Below are positions 8,798 to 17,654 of a stretch of DNA of 64,000 bases, in pieces; the first letter of the stretch is position 1; each line of letters begins with the position of its first letter. The notes below the pieces were generated by a model. It was not told where the DNA came from. It worked only from the letters and a program-made list of their open reading frames with translations, and did not search any database. The DNA is from SYOC01 sp964441775. GTDB lineage: Bacteria; Desulfobacterota; Binatia; Bin18. A program made the position numbers and the translations under genes. The stretch is from NCBI GenBank assembly GCA_964441775.1, contig CAYTVL010000023.1:1-64000 (forward strand), given 5' to 3'.

Positions 8798-10128
8798 TCA
8801 GGCAGTCTCCAGGCCCTTTTCTTGATCCACCCCTGGCAGGTGAGCCAGTTTGGCCGCCTTATCTCTCTTCACGCGTTGTTCATAGAATAAGACTGGAATA
8901 AGGGCGAGCGACCCGAGCATCGTTCCGATGCTGAGGCTGCAAAATCCCCAGAAAAAAGACTGCGTGTGGTCGTAGGAATAGCCCAACACCAACGGACCAG
9001 TCACCCCGCCAAGCCCGCCGAACAAGCCGATACTTACCCCTGCTGCTACTCCAACGACTTCCGCCGGAAACAGATCGAAAATCACGACGATAAGGGCGTT
9101 AAAGGCGGCGGAGCAGGCAAACAACGCCACGCCGACGAGCACCAGCGTCAGATGCATGCCTTGGCTGAGCATGACGCCGATCATCGCCGGACCAATGAGA
9201 AAAGAGGCGGCGCAGCCCACCGCACTGCGAGAGCCCGTGCGGTCTCCCACGTACCCGCCACTCACTGCCCCGCATAATGCGGCGACGTAAGGCAGAGTCA
9301 AATAGAGACCGCTTTTAATGACAGTGTAGCCACGTTCCTTCACCAAATAACCTGGGAGCCAGCTCAAATTCGTAAAGAACACGCCCAGGATGAAAAACAT
9401 GCAGAAGCAGATGCACCAAAAAGACCAATGCCCCCCAAGCATCCGCACCCCTTCACCAAATGATAGCTGCCGAGTCACACCTTGGTGTGGATCAAAAGTC
9501 ACCCTGTCTGTAGTGATAGCATCCTCGATCAACGTTCGTTCTTCCACCGTCACCCAGGGATGGTCGCGCGGATGGTCATAGACCAGGAGCCAAAAGACAC
9601 CAACCCCAAGCAGCGTGAGCGCGCCAGTGCCGTAGAACATCGCTCGCCACCCCCACAAGCTAATCAACCAACCCACCAGCAGCATTCCCCGGTGATGATG
9701 CCCAGGTAACCGCAGGCGAGCAGCATGCCATACGCTCCCCCGCGTTCGCGCGGCAGCACCCATTGGTTTTCCAGTTTATTGAGAGGATTCGCGACCGCGC
9801 CTTCCGCCACGCCGAAGAGTCCGCGTACGATGGCAAACTGCGTGACCGTATGACACACGCCGGTCAGGGCGGTGAGCACGCACCAGGCAAGAAACATCCC
9901 TGTCGCCCAGGTGCGGATGGTGAATTTATCCGAGGCAATGCCGCCGCCAAGCTGACCGGTGATGTAGCCCCAATAGTAGACGCTCAGAATGAACCCGGTC
10001 TCAACGCCGCTCAGTCCCAGTTCGTTCATGAGCGACGGCGCCGCGAGAGACATGTTTACGCGATCAAGAAAAAGAAAGAATGCGGTCACACATAAGGCCC
10101 CCATCACAACGAAACGAAACCGAGGCAT
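8798..10128 (-). pseudogene. MFS transporter (ACS-like family), frameshifted
   Basis: A 12-helix major facilitator carrier split into two frames. The first part (10128 down to about 9690) encodes helices 1-5, starting MPRFRF behind a GGAGGGG site and carrying LFLDRVNMSLAAPSL. The second part (about 9690 to 8798) resumes with MLLVGWLISLWGW and runs to the normal C-terminus. The break is at a run of four C (9687-9690, GGGG on the coding strand); one more G would rejoin the frames as ITGGMLLVGW. It could be a base missed in sequencing or a real recent mutation. The family imports organic anions such as tartrate, hexuronates or phthalate. It lies convergent to the NTF2-like gene and divergent from the zinc-ribbon gene. 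Confidence 0.85.
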
Positions 10129-10206
10129 GTCCCCTCCATTTTTGCCCAGGTGTTGCGGCTGCAATCATCTCGTGTTCGGGGTCGCGCTGTCAAGTCTTTG
10201 ACGTTA

Positions 10207-10240
10207 CCTGTCGAAGAAAATATGCGCTTTTGTCGACAGG
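10207..10240. promoter_or_regulatory. Inverted repeat, possible operator
   Basis: A perfect 8-bp inverted repeat, CCTGTCGA and TCGACAGG, separated by 18 bases. It lies in the 259-base divergent region between the frameshifted MFS carrier and the zinc-ribbon gene. It may be a regulator-binding site for one or both genes. No regulator gene adjoins it. Confidence 0.4.
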
Positions 10241-10294
10241 CCGCTGCTCATGGGGCGTGGGAATTCGTTCTTTTTGCGGGATTTCCTCTTTTAT

Positions 10295-10326
10295 AGCAAG
10301 AAAAATGATATGGCGTCTTTCTTGCT
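10295..10326. promoter_or_regulatory. Second inverted repeat in the same divergent region
   Basis: A perfect 9-bp inverted repeat, AGCAAGAAA and TTTCTTGCT, separated by 14 bases and ending about 60 bases before the zinc-ribbon start codon. It differs in sequence from the repeat at 10207-10240. An operator or an mRNA hairpin in the leader are both possible. Confidence 0.4.
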
Positions 10327-10387
10327 CATAGCATGCTGTGGTTGAGGGGCAGTGGGGTGGCGGAAAAAAGAGAAAGGAGCCTCAACG

Positions 10388-10675
10388 ATGGAGGCTGTCA
10401 CTATTCGCAAACAAGAAAAGACGACCTCTGAACGTATTCTCGTCATCGGCGAGAGACGACGTTCTTCTCAAACCCATTGCTCCACGTGTGGGTCGCGACG
10501 CAAGACTTGGTTGGATAGTTTAGGCTGGGTGTGCACGGTCTGTTTTGACCGCTGCAAAGAGACCGCTGAACAACTGATTGAAGCGGGCAACGGCGTTTCT
10601 CGCATGCGTCAGGCTTACGAACTCGCGATTCGTTCGTACCAGGTCGCTTACGGCATACTTCCCGCGAAGAGTTGA
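10388..10675 (+). CDS. Small zinc-ribbon protein
   Basis: A 95-aa protein with two CxxC pairs (CSTCGSRR about residue 31, CTVCFDRC about residue 49), a spacing typical of a zinc ribbon, followed by a helical C-terminal half (TAEQLIEAGNGVSRMRQAYELAIRSYQ). No enzymatic motif is present. The start is set by GAAAGGAG upstream of the ATG at 10388; a longer frame from 10352 has no ribosome site. Two inverted repeats lie in its upstream region. It could bind nucleic acid or a protein partner. The family is not recognised. Confidence 0.65.
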   Translation: MEAVTIRKQEKTTSERILVIGERRRSSQTHCSTCGSRRKTWLDSLGWVCTVCFDRCKETAEQLIEAGNGVSRMRQAYELAIRSYQVAYGILPAKS

Positions 10676-10722
10676 CGCTTTCCCGCTTTCGTGGCTTTGC
10701 GGCGGAAGCGTGCTTGCGGTGT

Positions 10723-11682
10723 TCACTTAATGGCGTATGCGTTTGGCGGCGAGCCCACTCCACCTGGGAGATTCAGAGGCGCGGAGACGAGCATGAACTC
10801 GTACACTCCATCGTCGGCGCACACCTGAGCGAGCTCGTCCAAGTCCCACACTTCGCCGATCGGCATGCCTTGTAGCGCGATCAGTCGTCGATGTTGAAAA
10901 CCCGTGCTCGTCTCCACGGGCAACGCTTCCAGCGCCACATTATCCGCCGCTATCGCGGCAATCTGGCGGTCCCACACCCATCCCGCGGTCGCCTGGCTGG
11001 GATCTAGCCCCGCACACGCCATGCCGTCATCCCCTGGATGTAACGTTCCCCTGAGCGCTTCCCGTCCAGCTTGATCCAGCGATTTGTACCACGTAAGCCA
11101 GCCGGTGCGAAGCAAGACAATATCCCCAGGTTCAAGCCGCACTCGTTCCGCTGCGGCTACCGCTTCGAGAAAAGCGCCCTCCATTGGGAATCTTTTCGTC
11201 GCCGTCAGGGGGGTTCCTTTTCGCTCCATATAGCCGGCGGCGTCGAGCAGCACCCCACGGCCAATCATCCCATGCTGGGCCCAGTTCTCGATGCCGAGTT
11301 CCCCTTTGTTGTCCACATCTTCATCTTGCCTGCCCCCGTAATAGCCAAACTCACGGAAGCGAATGTGGCGCAGGCTGTCCCACTGACTGGAGCCCTGCAT
11401 GGCGAAGTTGTCTACATAGTCGTCACGTCCGCCCCGGTTCACTTCGATATGGTGGCGATAGCCCGAACGAAAACCCCCGTACAACGTAATGGGAAAATTG
11501 AGCGGCAAGTTTAAATTGATGACGCGCCCGGTGCGGACCAGCGTGGCGGCTTGTTTCACTCGTTCGGAAGTTAACAAGTTGACGGTTCCCAGTTGATCGC
11601 TTCGCCCGAACACGTCCCAGGCGTGACGTTCGTTTGTCTGCCCGACGGTAGGAAGCTGCGCAAACTTTGGCACGGCAGTCAT
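10723..11682 (-). CDS. Cyclase-family (kynurenine-formamidase-like) hydrolase
   Basis: A 319-aa member of the 'cyclase' metal-hydrolase family, which includes bacterial kynurenine formamidase and isatin hydrolase. The metal-site segment reads QGSSQWDSLRHIRF, a variant of the family's HGTHxDxxxH, with Asp and the last His kept. Further family marks are DIVLLRTGW and the C-terminal EALPVETS segment. The first metal-site His residues are replaced by Gln and Ser, as in a subgroup of this family, so activity cannot be assumed. The ATG at 11682 follows AAGGAGG. It sits in a cluster of catabolic genes, so a ring-opening or amide-hydrolysis role is plausible. Confidence 0.82.
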   Translation of the reverse strand: MTAVPKFAQLPTVGQTNERHAWDVFGRSDQLGTVNLLTSERVKQAATLVRTGRVINLNLPLNFPITLYGGFRSGYRHHIEVNRGGRDDYVDNFAMQGSSQWDSLRHIRFREFGYYGGRQDEDVDNKGELGIENWAQHGMIGRGVLLDAAGYMERKGTPLTATKRFPMEGAFLEAVAAAERVRLEPGDIVLLRTGWLTWYKSLDQAGREALRGTLHPGDDGMACAGLDPSQATAGWVWDRQIAAIAADNVALEALPVETSTGFQHRRLIALQGMPIGEVWDLDELAQVCADDGVYEFMLVSAPLNLPGGVGSPPNAYAIK

Positions 11683-11715
11683 AGTGGTCCTCCTTCTTTC
11701 TCCTGATGTTTTCCT

Positions 11716-11748
11716 AAAGAGGAACCTTACTAGTTGTCAACACAGCCT
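11716..11748 (+). repeat. Upstream block shared by both histidine kinase genes (copy 1)
   Basis: AAAGAGGAA followed at the same spacing by AGTTGTCAACACAGCCT; the identical words recur at 13201-13233 before the second kinase. The equal 16-base offset shows that the duplication covered upstream DNA and not only the coding sequence. Confidence 0.7.
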
Positions 11749-11864
11749 GTGCTTCCGTCAAGCGCGTCAGACCCGCCTCCCAATTGCAAAGAAGGGAAAG
11801 AAGTGGACGAGGAAGATAAAGAAGAAGGCTCCCATGCGGATATTATGTACGAGGGAGGAGCGGC

Positions 11865-13165
11865 ATGAACGACGTCGAAAAAACAACACCGCAACTGCTC
11901 GCGGAACTGCATGCTTTGCATTCGCAGGTGAGTCAACTCCTTGCTGAACGTAAAGACATGGACGACGCCTTGCACACGGCGCAGAATGAACTGGAACTAC
12001 GCCTGCGAGAGCAGACGGCGGAACTTGCACGAGCAAATGACGCATTGCGGGAGAGCGAGGAGCGCTACCGGGGTATTGTTGAGAACGCGAACGATATCAT
12101 GGCGACCATCGCTCCAAATGGGGTGGTGACTGGGGTGAATCGTTTCGCAGAAATTATGCTCGGATGGTCGAAGGACGAGATGATTGGACGGAACTATCGT
12201 CAGTTTGTGTGACCCAGGAGTCTGTCGTCCTCATTGAGGAACGGATTCAGCAGTTTTTTCTGGGGGTGAAATTCCACTCGAATATTGAAATTGAAGTCCT
12301 GCGGAAAGCGGGAGGGTCGATCTTGTTCGAGTGCCGCACGAGACCGATTCGTAATCGAGAGGGGCTCCCGATTGGTTTCCAGATTGTCTATCGCGACATC
12401 ACCACGCGGAAACAACAGGAAGAAAAACTCTGGCAAGCGAAGGAAGCTGCAGAGGCAGAGAATGAGGAGAAAAGTGAATTTCTCTCCACCATGTCGCACG
12501 AGTTGCGCACCCCGTTGCAAGTGCTGCTTGGTTATGCAGACCTGCTCCTGAATGGGGCGTACGGAGCGCTCAGCGAGCAGCAAATGCAGGTCATCCGGAA
12601 GATTGATCGAAACGCACACAGTTTGCTTGATCTAATCACGAAGGTGCTCGACTTCAATCGTTTAGAAGCTGGACGGATGCCGGTTCAGATGACTGGAGTC
12701 GATGTAGCGGAGTTGATAAAAAGCGTAGAGGAGGAGACTCAAGGATGGCGGGAATTCTCCGAGGTGGAGTTTTTGCTGAACGTAGAAAAGGGCTTACCAC
12801 GGATCACAACTGACGGGCAAAAGCTCAAAGTCGTCATCAAGAATCTGTTAGGCAACGCCCTCAAATTTACGACTCGAGGGAGCATTACCGTCGCGGCCTT
12901 CCTCCATCATGATAGTGTAATGATTAGTGTCTCCGATACGGGCATTGGCATTCCGGTAGAGCGGCAAGCGCTTATTTTCGAAGCGTTTCAAAAAGGAGGC
13001 GGAGAAAAAGTCGAACGCTCCGACGGGTTTGGTCTTGGGCTGCATATTGCCTCACGGTTCCTGAATCTCTTAGGCGGAACCATTACGGTGGAGAGCCAGG
13101 TAGGGAAGGGGTCTACCTTTCGTATTTTGATGCCGCCGGAAAAGCCTACTGCAGCAGCCGCGTGA
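11865..13165 (+). pseudogene. PAS-domain sensor histidine kinase, frameshifted
   Basis: A soluble hybrid of a coiled N-terminus, a PAS domain (SEERYRGIVENANDIMATI), a dimerisation/H-box (FLSTMSHELRTPLQ) and a HATPase domain (N-box NLLGNALKFT, G1 DTGIGIP, G2 GFGLGLH). The reading frame breaks inside the PAS domain at a TG repeat (12206-12211): the first frame stops at RQFV and the second resumes at VTQESVV. Removing one TG restores the frame and matches the intact neighbour at 13470, which reads RRFVTPAS. The start is a GGAGCGGC-preceded ATG at 11865. It is either a decayed copy or a sequencing error. No membrane segment and no adjacent response regulator were found. Confidence 0.85.
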
Positions 13166-13200
13166 GGGCTAGTGGTCTCCTTTTTTTTAGACACCCTCAG

Positions 13201-13233
13201 AAAGAGGAAGCTGCCAAGTTGTCAACACAGCCT
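13201..13233 (+). repeat. Upstream block shared by both histidine kinase genes (copy 2)
   Basis: Second copy of the AAAGAGGAA ... AGTTGTCAACACAGCCT arrangement seen at 11716-11748. Here it follows the stop of the first kinase, so it marks the junction of the tandem duplication. Confidence 0.7.
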
Positions 13234-13275
13234 CTTCTTCGGTAATAGTGCAGTTTGATCCTAGTCGTGTGTTTC

Positions 13276-13336
13276 CGTAGGGGCAGGTCCCCGTGCCTGC
13301 CCATCTTGCGGGCGACTACAGGGGGTCGCCCCTACG
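13276..13336. repeat. CGTAGGGGC-ended palindromic repeat, copy 1
   Basis: A 61-bp intergenic element with ends CGTAGGGGC and GCCCCTACG and an internal GGGCAGG/CCTGCCC pair, able to form a cloverleaf-like fold. A second copy is at 24095-24154. It occupies part of the 304-base gap between the two histidine kinase genes; the rest of that gap holds the duplicated upstream block and no gene. Confidence 0.75.
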
Positions 13337-13469
13337 CCATGCGGCACGATGCGAAACGGCGCCACTACCTGTTCTTCTGCATAGAAATACAGTACGGTAA
13401 CGTCGCAATGGAAGGAATTTCCCTGAGCATGAAGCGTCAGAGCGACTGAGTGGACACGCACGAAATGTC

Positions 13470-15230
13470 ATGAACGACACCAGGAAAACCAAGCAGCAAC
13501 TCCTCACGGAGCTTGAGGATTTGCGCACTCAACTCGGGCAGCTTCAGGCATGGAAAGCCGAGTACGAGTCCCGGGAATCTAGCTGGCGGCGCGAAGAAAG
13601 AAAATCGCAGGAAGACCAATATCCTGGCGCCGCGCGATGGGAGAGCGAACGGCGCTATCGTCACATGGTCGAGTACAGCCTGGGCTTGATCTGCATCCAT
13701 GATTTTAATGGCGCTCTCTTGTACGTGAATCCTGCTGCTGCCCAGAGGCTCAACTATCCTCCCGATGCGTGGATCGGGAAGAATCTGCGAGATTTCCTCG
13801 CTCCGGCTTTCCAGGCGTTATTTGCTGAGTATCTTGCGCGGATTCGCCAACAACGAACTGATCAGGGTCTCATGCAAGTTGTAACAAGCGCGGGCGAGAA
13901 AAGAATATGGAGTTATCACAACGTCTGGTACGAAGAGGGAGGACGGCCGCTCTACGTTCTTGGTTGTGCACAAGATGTGACTGAAGAGGTGAGGCTTACC
14001 AAAGCGCTGCAGAAGGCGCACGACGAGCTCGAACGCCGAGTGCAGGAACGCACTGCAGAGCTGGCGCGGGCCAATGAGGCATTGCGAGACAGTGAGGAGC
14101 GCTACCGCGGCATTTTTGAGAACGCGAATGACATCATCGCCACGTTCTCTACGGATGGAGTCATCACCCGCATTAATCGCGCGGCGGAAATTACGCTTGG
14201 GTGGTCAAAGGAGGAATTGATCGGACAGAACTATCGCCGCTTTGTCACTCCCGCCTCTACGGTAGTGGTGGAGGAGCGCAAGCGGCAGTTTTTTCTCGGC
14301 GCCAAACTCTACTCCAATATGGAAATCGAAGCCTACCGAAAAGGGGGCGGCACGGTCTTCTTCGAGTGTCGCGTGCGTCCGATCCGCGACCAGAAGGGGA
14401 GTCCGGTCGGCTTCCAAATCGTTTATCGTGATATCACGGCAAGGAAACAAGCGGAGGAAAATCTGCGACGCGCCAAAGAAGCCGCAGAGGCCGCCAATCA
14501 AGAGAAAAGCGAGTTTCTCTCGACCATGTCGCATGAATTGCGCACCCCGCTCCAAGTCGTGCTTGGCTATGCCGACCTCCTACTGAATGAAGATTACGGA
14601 GTGCTCGAAGAGAGACAAAGCGAAATTCTCCGGAGGATCGACAAAAATGCGCGCGATTTGTTCAACTTGATCAATGGGGTCCTGGACTTCAATCGGCTGG
14701 AGGCTGGACGCATGCCGATGGAACTGGCGGAGGTCAACGTAGCGAACATGCTGAGAGAAGTGGAAGGGGAAACACAAGGCGTGCGGGAGTTCTCCGGGTT
14801 ACACTTCTTGTGGCATGTAGAGGAAGATTTACCGCGTGTAAAAACTGATGCTGGCAAACTCAAAGTTGTGGTAAAGAATTTACTGGATAACGCTATCAAG
14901 TTCACTAAAAAAGGGAGCGTTAGGATAACAGCCTTACGACAAGACGACGGCGTGATAATTAGTGTCGCCGACACCGGCATTGGCATACCCCCAGAACGGC
15001 AAGCATTGATTTTTGAGGCGTTCCAGAAAGCCGAGAAAGAGACAGGCGAGCGCTACGACGGCTTTGGACTTGGCCTTCATATTGTCAAACGTTTAGTGCA
15101 CCTGCTGGGAGGAATTATCACCGTGGAAAGTGAAGTGGGGCAAGGCTCGACATTTCGCGTGTGGGTGCCGGTGGAACAACGCACGGAAATGGCGCGGGAG
15201 CCGGGACAAGGGCCGACTCCCGTACGATAG
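13470..15230 (+). CDS. Double-PAS sensor histidine kinase
   Basis: A 586-aa cytosolic sensor kinase. Order: short coiled start, PAS 1 (about 60-175, MVEYSLGLICIHDFNG), coiled-coil linker with LERRVQERTAELARANEAL, PAS 2 (about 205-325, with a PAC-like end FQIVYRDITARKQ), H-box with phosphorylated His355 (FLSTMSHELRTPLQ), then HATPase with NLLDNAIKFT, DTGIGIP and GFGLGLH. No membrane helices, so the signal is intracellular. The region from the linker to the end closely matches the frameshifted kinase upstream, and the extra PAS 1 is unique to this copy. No response regulator is adjacent, and the output partner is unknown. Confidence 0.92.
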   Translation: MNDTRKTKQQLLTELEDLRTQLGQLQAWKAEYESRESSWRREERKSQEDQYPGAARWESERRYRHMVEYSLGLICIHDFNGALLYVNPAAAQRLNYPPDAWIGKNLRDFLAPAFQALFAEYLARIRQQRTDQGLMQVVTSAGEKRIWSYHNVWYEEGGRPLYVLGCAQDVTEEVRLTKALQKAHDELERRVQERTAELARANEALRDSEERYRGIFENANDIIATFSTDGVITRINRAAEITLGWSKEELIGQNYRRFVTPASTVVVEERKRQFFLGAKLYSNMEIEAYRKGGGTVFFECRVRPIRDQKGSPVGFQIVYRDITARKQAEENLRRAKEAAEAANQEKSEFLSTMSHELRTPLQVVLGYADLLLNEDYGVLEERQSEILRRIDKNARDLFNLINGVLDFNRLEAGRMPMELAEVNVANMLREVEGETQGVREFSGLHFLWHVEEDLPRVKTDAGKLKVVVKNLLDNAIKFTKKGSVRITALRQDDGVIISVADTGIGIPPERQALIFEAFQKAEKETGERYDGFGLGLHIVKRLVHLLGGIITVESEVGQGSTFRVWVPVEQRTEMAREPGQGPTPVR

Positions 15231-15277
15231 TCCTCCGTCAGTGAGGCTTCTGGTCCGCACCTCAGGGGACGGGCGCC

Positions 15278-16384
15278 TTAGTCGATGTGATACACTTTCG
15301 CCGCCGTGTCGTGAATGATCTTTTCACGATCCGCTGCCGCGAGGTTGCTGAATGTCTTGTCGATAAACTCCTTCGATCGCGGCCACGTCGCTGCCGTGTG
15401 AGGGTAGTCCGACGACCACATCGCGTTGTCGGTGCCAAAAATATCAAGGGTTCTGATGAAGATTGGTTCGTTAATGAATGTGGCGTATACTTGTCGTTTG
15501 ATATATTCACTCGGTTTCATGGACAATTTTACGCCGGCCAACGCGCCCAAACGGCTGTGAATCATGTCCATCCGCCACAGAAGATAAGGGAACCACGCGA
15601 CATCGTTCTCGGCGGAAATGATGGTCAACTTTGGAAACCGCTCCAGTACGCCGCCCAGGACAAACACCGCTAGCGAGCGCTCCACTTCGTGATGCAGGGT
15701 GGACCCTTGTAACGCCAGGTTGCCCTTCATGAAATCGACCCCGGTCCCCTTGCGGCCAGTAAGGACGTGCAGGGAAAGCGGGAAGTTGTGATCCTGGGCA
15801 GCCGACCAGACCGGATCGTAATCCGAATGGTTATATGGCTTCTCCTCAGGAGCCTCCGCCCAAATCATCGCCCCACGGACGCCCTTCTTGGCGATGCGTT
15901 CTAATTCCTGCACTGCGGCGGGAATGTCTTCCAGGGTGAGCAGACCCAAAGGCAACAACCGCTTGGGATTGTGGCTGCAATAGTCCACTGCCCAGTCATT
16001 GTAAGCGCTGAAGCACGCCGCCCGGAGGTCAACATCGTCAAGCATGTACAACGGCATGCCCATCGAGGTGTAGATCACCTCGGCGATGACGCCGTCGCGG
16101 TCTTGGTCCTTGATGCGTGCGGCTGGGTCCCATACACTGGCCGGTGCGGCATCCATCCCTTTCTTGTTGTGCTCCGGCAACTGTTCCGAGGGCACGCCGG
16201 CGCCGAAGAACGCCGCTACCGGAAATGGATTGATATTCTGACAGACGAAGAATTCGCCATCCTTTCCGTTTAAACCACGGACGGTGTGAGGCGCTTTGTC
16301 GCGGAACTTTTTATCGAGCCGCTCCGCCCACATGCTCGGTGGTTCTACGAAGTGAGAGTCCGCCGAAATAACACCTTTTGCCAT
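15278..16384 (-). CDS. Amidohydrolase (TIM-barrel metal-dependent hydrolase)
   Basis: A 368-aa amidohydrolase-2 family protein. It begins SADSHFVEPP, the strand-1 metal motif (DxH form), and has barrel segments YTSMGMPLYMLDD, GAMIWAEAPEEKPYNHSDYDPVWSAAQ, a LHVLTG strand (metal His), and SSDYPHTAATWP near the end (metal Asp). The family includes decarboxylases acting on aromatic or ACMS-type acids and hydrolases. A strong AAGGAGGGG site precedes the ATG at 16384. It runs in the same direction as the CoA transferase and the isochorismatase-fold gene upstream, suggesting one catabolic unit. A second family member is at 57007-58125. Confidence 0.9.
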   Translation of the reverse strand: MAKGVISADSHFVEPPSMWAERLDKKFRDKAPHTVRGLNGKDGEFFVCQNINPFPVAAFFGAGVPSEQLPEHNKKGMDAAPASVWDPAARIKDQDRDGVIAEVIYTSMGMPLYMLDDVDLRAACFSAYNDWAVDYCSHNPKRLLPLGLLTLEDIPAAVQELERIAKKGVRGAMIWAEAPEEKPYNHSDYDPVWSAAQDHNFPLSLHVLTGRKGTGVDFMKGNLALQGSTLHHEVERSLAVFVLGGVLERFPKLTIISAENDVAWFPYLLWRMDMIHSRLGALAGVKLSMKPSEYIKRQVYATFINEPIFIRTLDIFGTDNAMWSSDYPHTAATWPRSKEFIDKTFSNLAAADREKIIHDTAAKVYHID

Positions 16385-16439
16385 AACAACCCCTCCTTAT
16401 AATATGGGTATGTTTGAAGAACGTTTCACGCATTATTTG

Positions 16440-17633
16440 CTAAATCGCTCCTTCCTCCTTCAACGCCGCCACGTCGTTTTCACTATAACCTAACTCTCGC
16501 AGCACTTCCCCGTTATGTTGCCCGAGTAGCGGCGCCGTGCCGATCTGTACGTGCGAGGCTGAAAGCTTCACTGGGTTCCCAGCGGTGAGATAATGCCCGC
16601 GCACGGGGTGTTCCACTTCGACAATCATTTCACGTGCGTGTAGATGCGGATCATTGAGCACTTCGCCGGTATCCTGGCACGCCCCGCAGGGCACGCCAGC
16701 GCCAGCCAGAACTTTCATCACTTCGTGCTTGGAACGTTGGAAAGTCCACTCCTCAATCAAGGCGTTCACTTCTTCTTTACGTTGTAGTCTCGCATTCGCA
16801 GAGTCATAGCGGAGATCGCCCACCAGATCTTCGCGCCCCATTGCTCGTAAGAGCTGGGACCACATCTGTTGTTGAGCAAAGATAAACACATAATCGTTGG
16901 GACCGCCGGGCGCGCAGCGATAGATCGTCCCGGGGACGGCGGGCCCAAGCTGATTGCCGCTGCGTTCCACCGGCTTGCCAAAACGTTGATGATCACGAAG
17001 ACTGACGCGCACGAGGTTCACCACGGCGTCTTGCATCGACACTTCGACCTGTTGTCCCTCACCCGTAGTGGTGCGTTGCATTAGCGCGGCGAGAATGCCG
17101 ATCGTGCAGTGCATGCCTGTGCCGGAATCGCCGATACACGCCCACGTCACTGTAGGTGGGCCATCAGCATATCCAGTCACGCTCATGGCCCCGCCCATGG
17201 CCTGAGCGATTGGTTCATAGCTTTTGTAGTCACTGTGCGGTCCGTACGCGCCAAAACCTTTGATGCTGGCCAATACCAGCCGAGGATTCAGTTGTTTCAA
17301 CGTGGGATAATCGAACCCGAGGCGAGCCAGCACGCCGGGGCCAAAGTTTTCCAGAAGTACGTCAGCAGTTTTGATGAGCCTGCGAAAAACTTCTTTTCCC
17401 TGTGGACTCTTGAGATTGACCGTCAGGCTGCGTTTGTTGGCGTTAAACGTCAAGAAGAAAAGACTGTCGGCATCAGGACGATCGCTTAAGCTCGTACGAG
17501 CGATATCACCTTTTTCAGGTTCTTCTACTTTGATGACATCGGCTCCCAGCCACGCGAGCATCTGACCACACGAGGGCCCGGCTTGGTTGTTGGTGAGGTC
17601 AATTACCCGGATGCCTGTCAACGCGTGACTCAT
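16440..17633 (-). CDS. CaiB/BaiF family (class III) CoA transferase
   Basis: A 397-aa class III CoA transferase that moves CoA between an acyl-CoA donor and a carboxylic acid. The start ALTGIRVIDLTNNQAGPSCGQ, the block LGADVIKVEEPEKGD, NANKRSLTVNLKSPQGKEVF and the catalytic-Asp segment (CIGDSGTGMH) are all family features. GAG sequences before the ATG at 17633 (GGTGAGGAG) fix the start; a longer frame to 17651 is less likely. It is 21 bases downstream of the isochorismatase-fold gene on the same strand, so co-transcription is likely. The acid substrate is not predictable. Confidence 0.92.
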   Translation of the reverse strand: MSHALTGIRVIDLTNNQAGPSCGQMLAWLGADVIKVEEPEKGDIARTSLSDRPDADSLFFLTFNANKRSLTVNLKSPQGKEVFRRLIKTADVLLENFGPGVLARLGFDYPTLKQLNPRLVLASIKGFGAYGPHSDYKSYEPIAQAMGGAMSVTGYADGPPTVTWACIGDSGTGMHCTIGILAALMQRTTTGEGQQVEVSMQDAVVNLVRVSLRDHQRFGKPVERSGNQLGPAVPGTIYRCAPGGPNDYVFIFAQQQMWSQLLRAMGREDLVGDLRYDSANARLQRKEEVNALIEEWTFQRSKHEVMKVLAGAGVPCGACQDTGEVLNDPHLHAREMIVEVEHPVRGHYLTAGNPVKLSASHVQIGTAPLLGQHNGEVLRELGYSENDVAALKEEGAI

Positions 17634-17654
17634 ACCCCTGCTCCTCACCATCGC

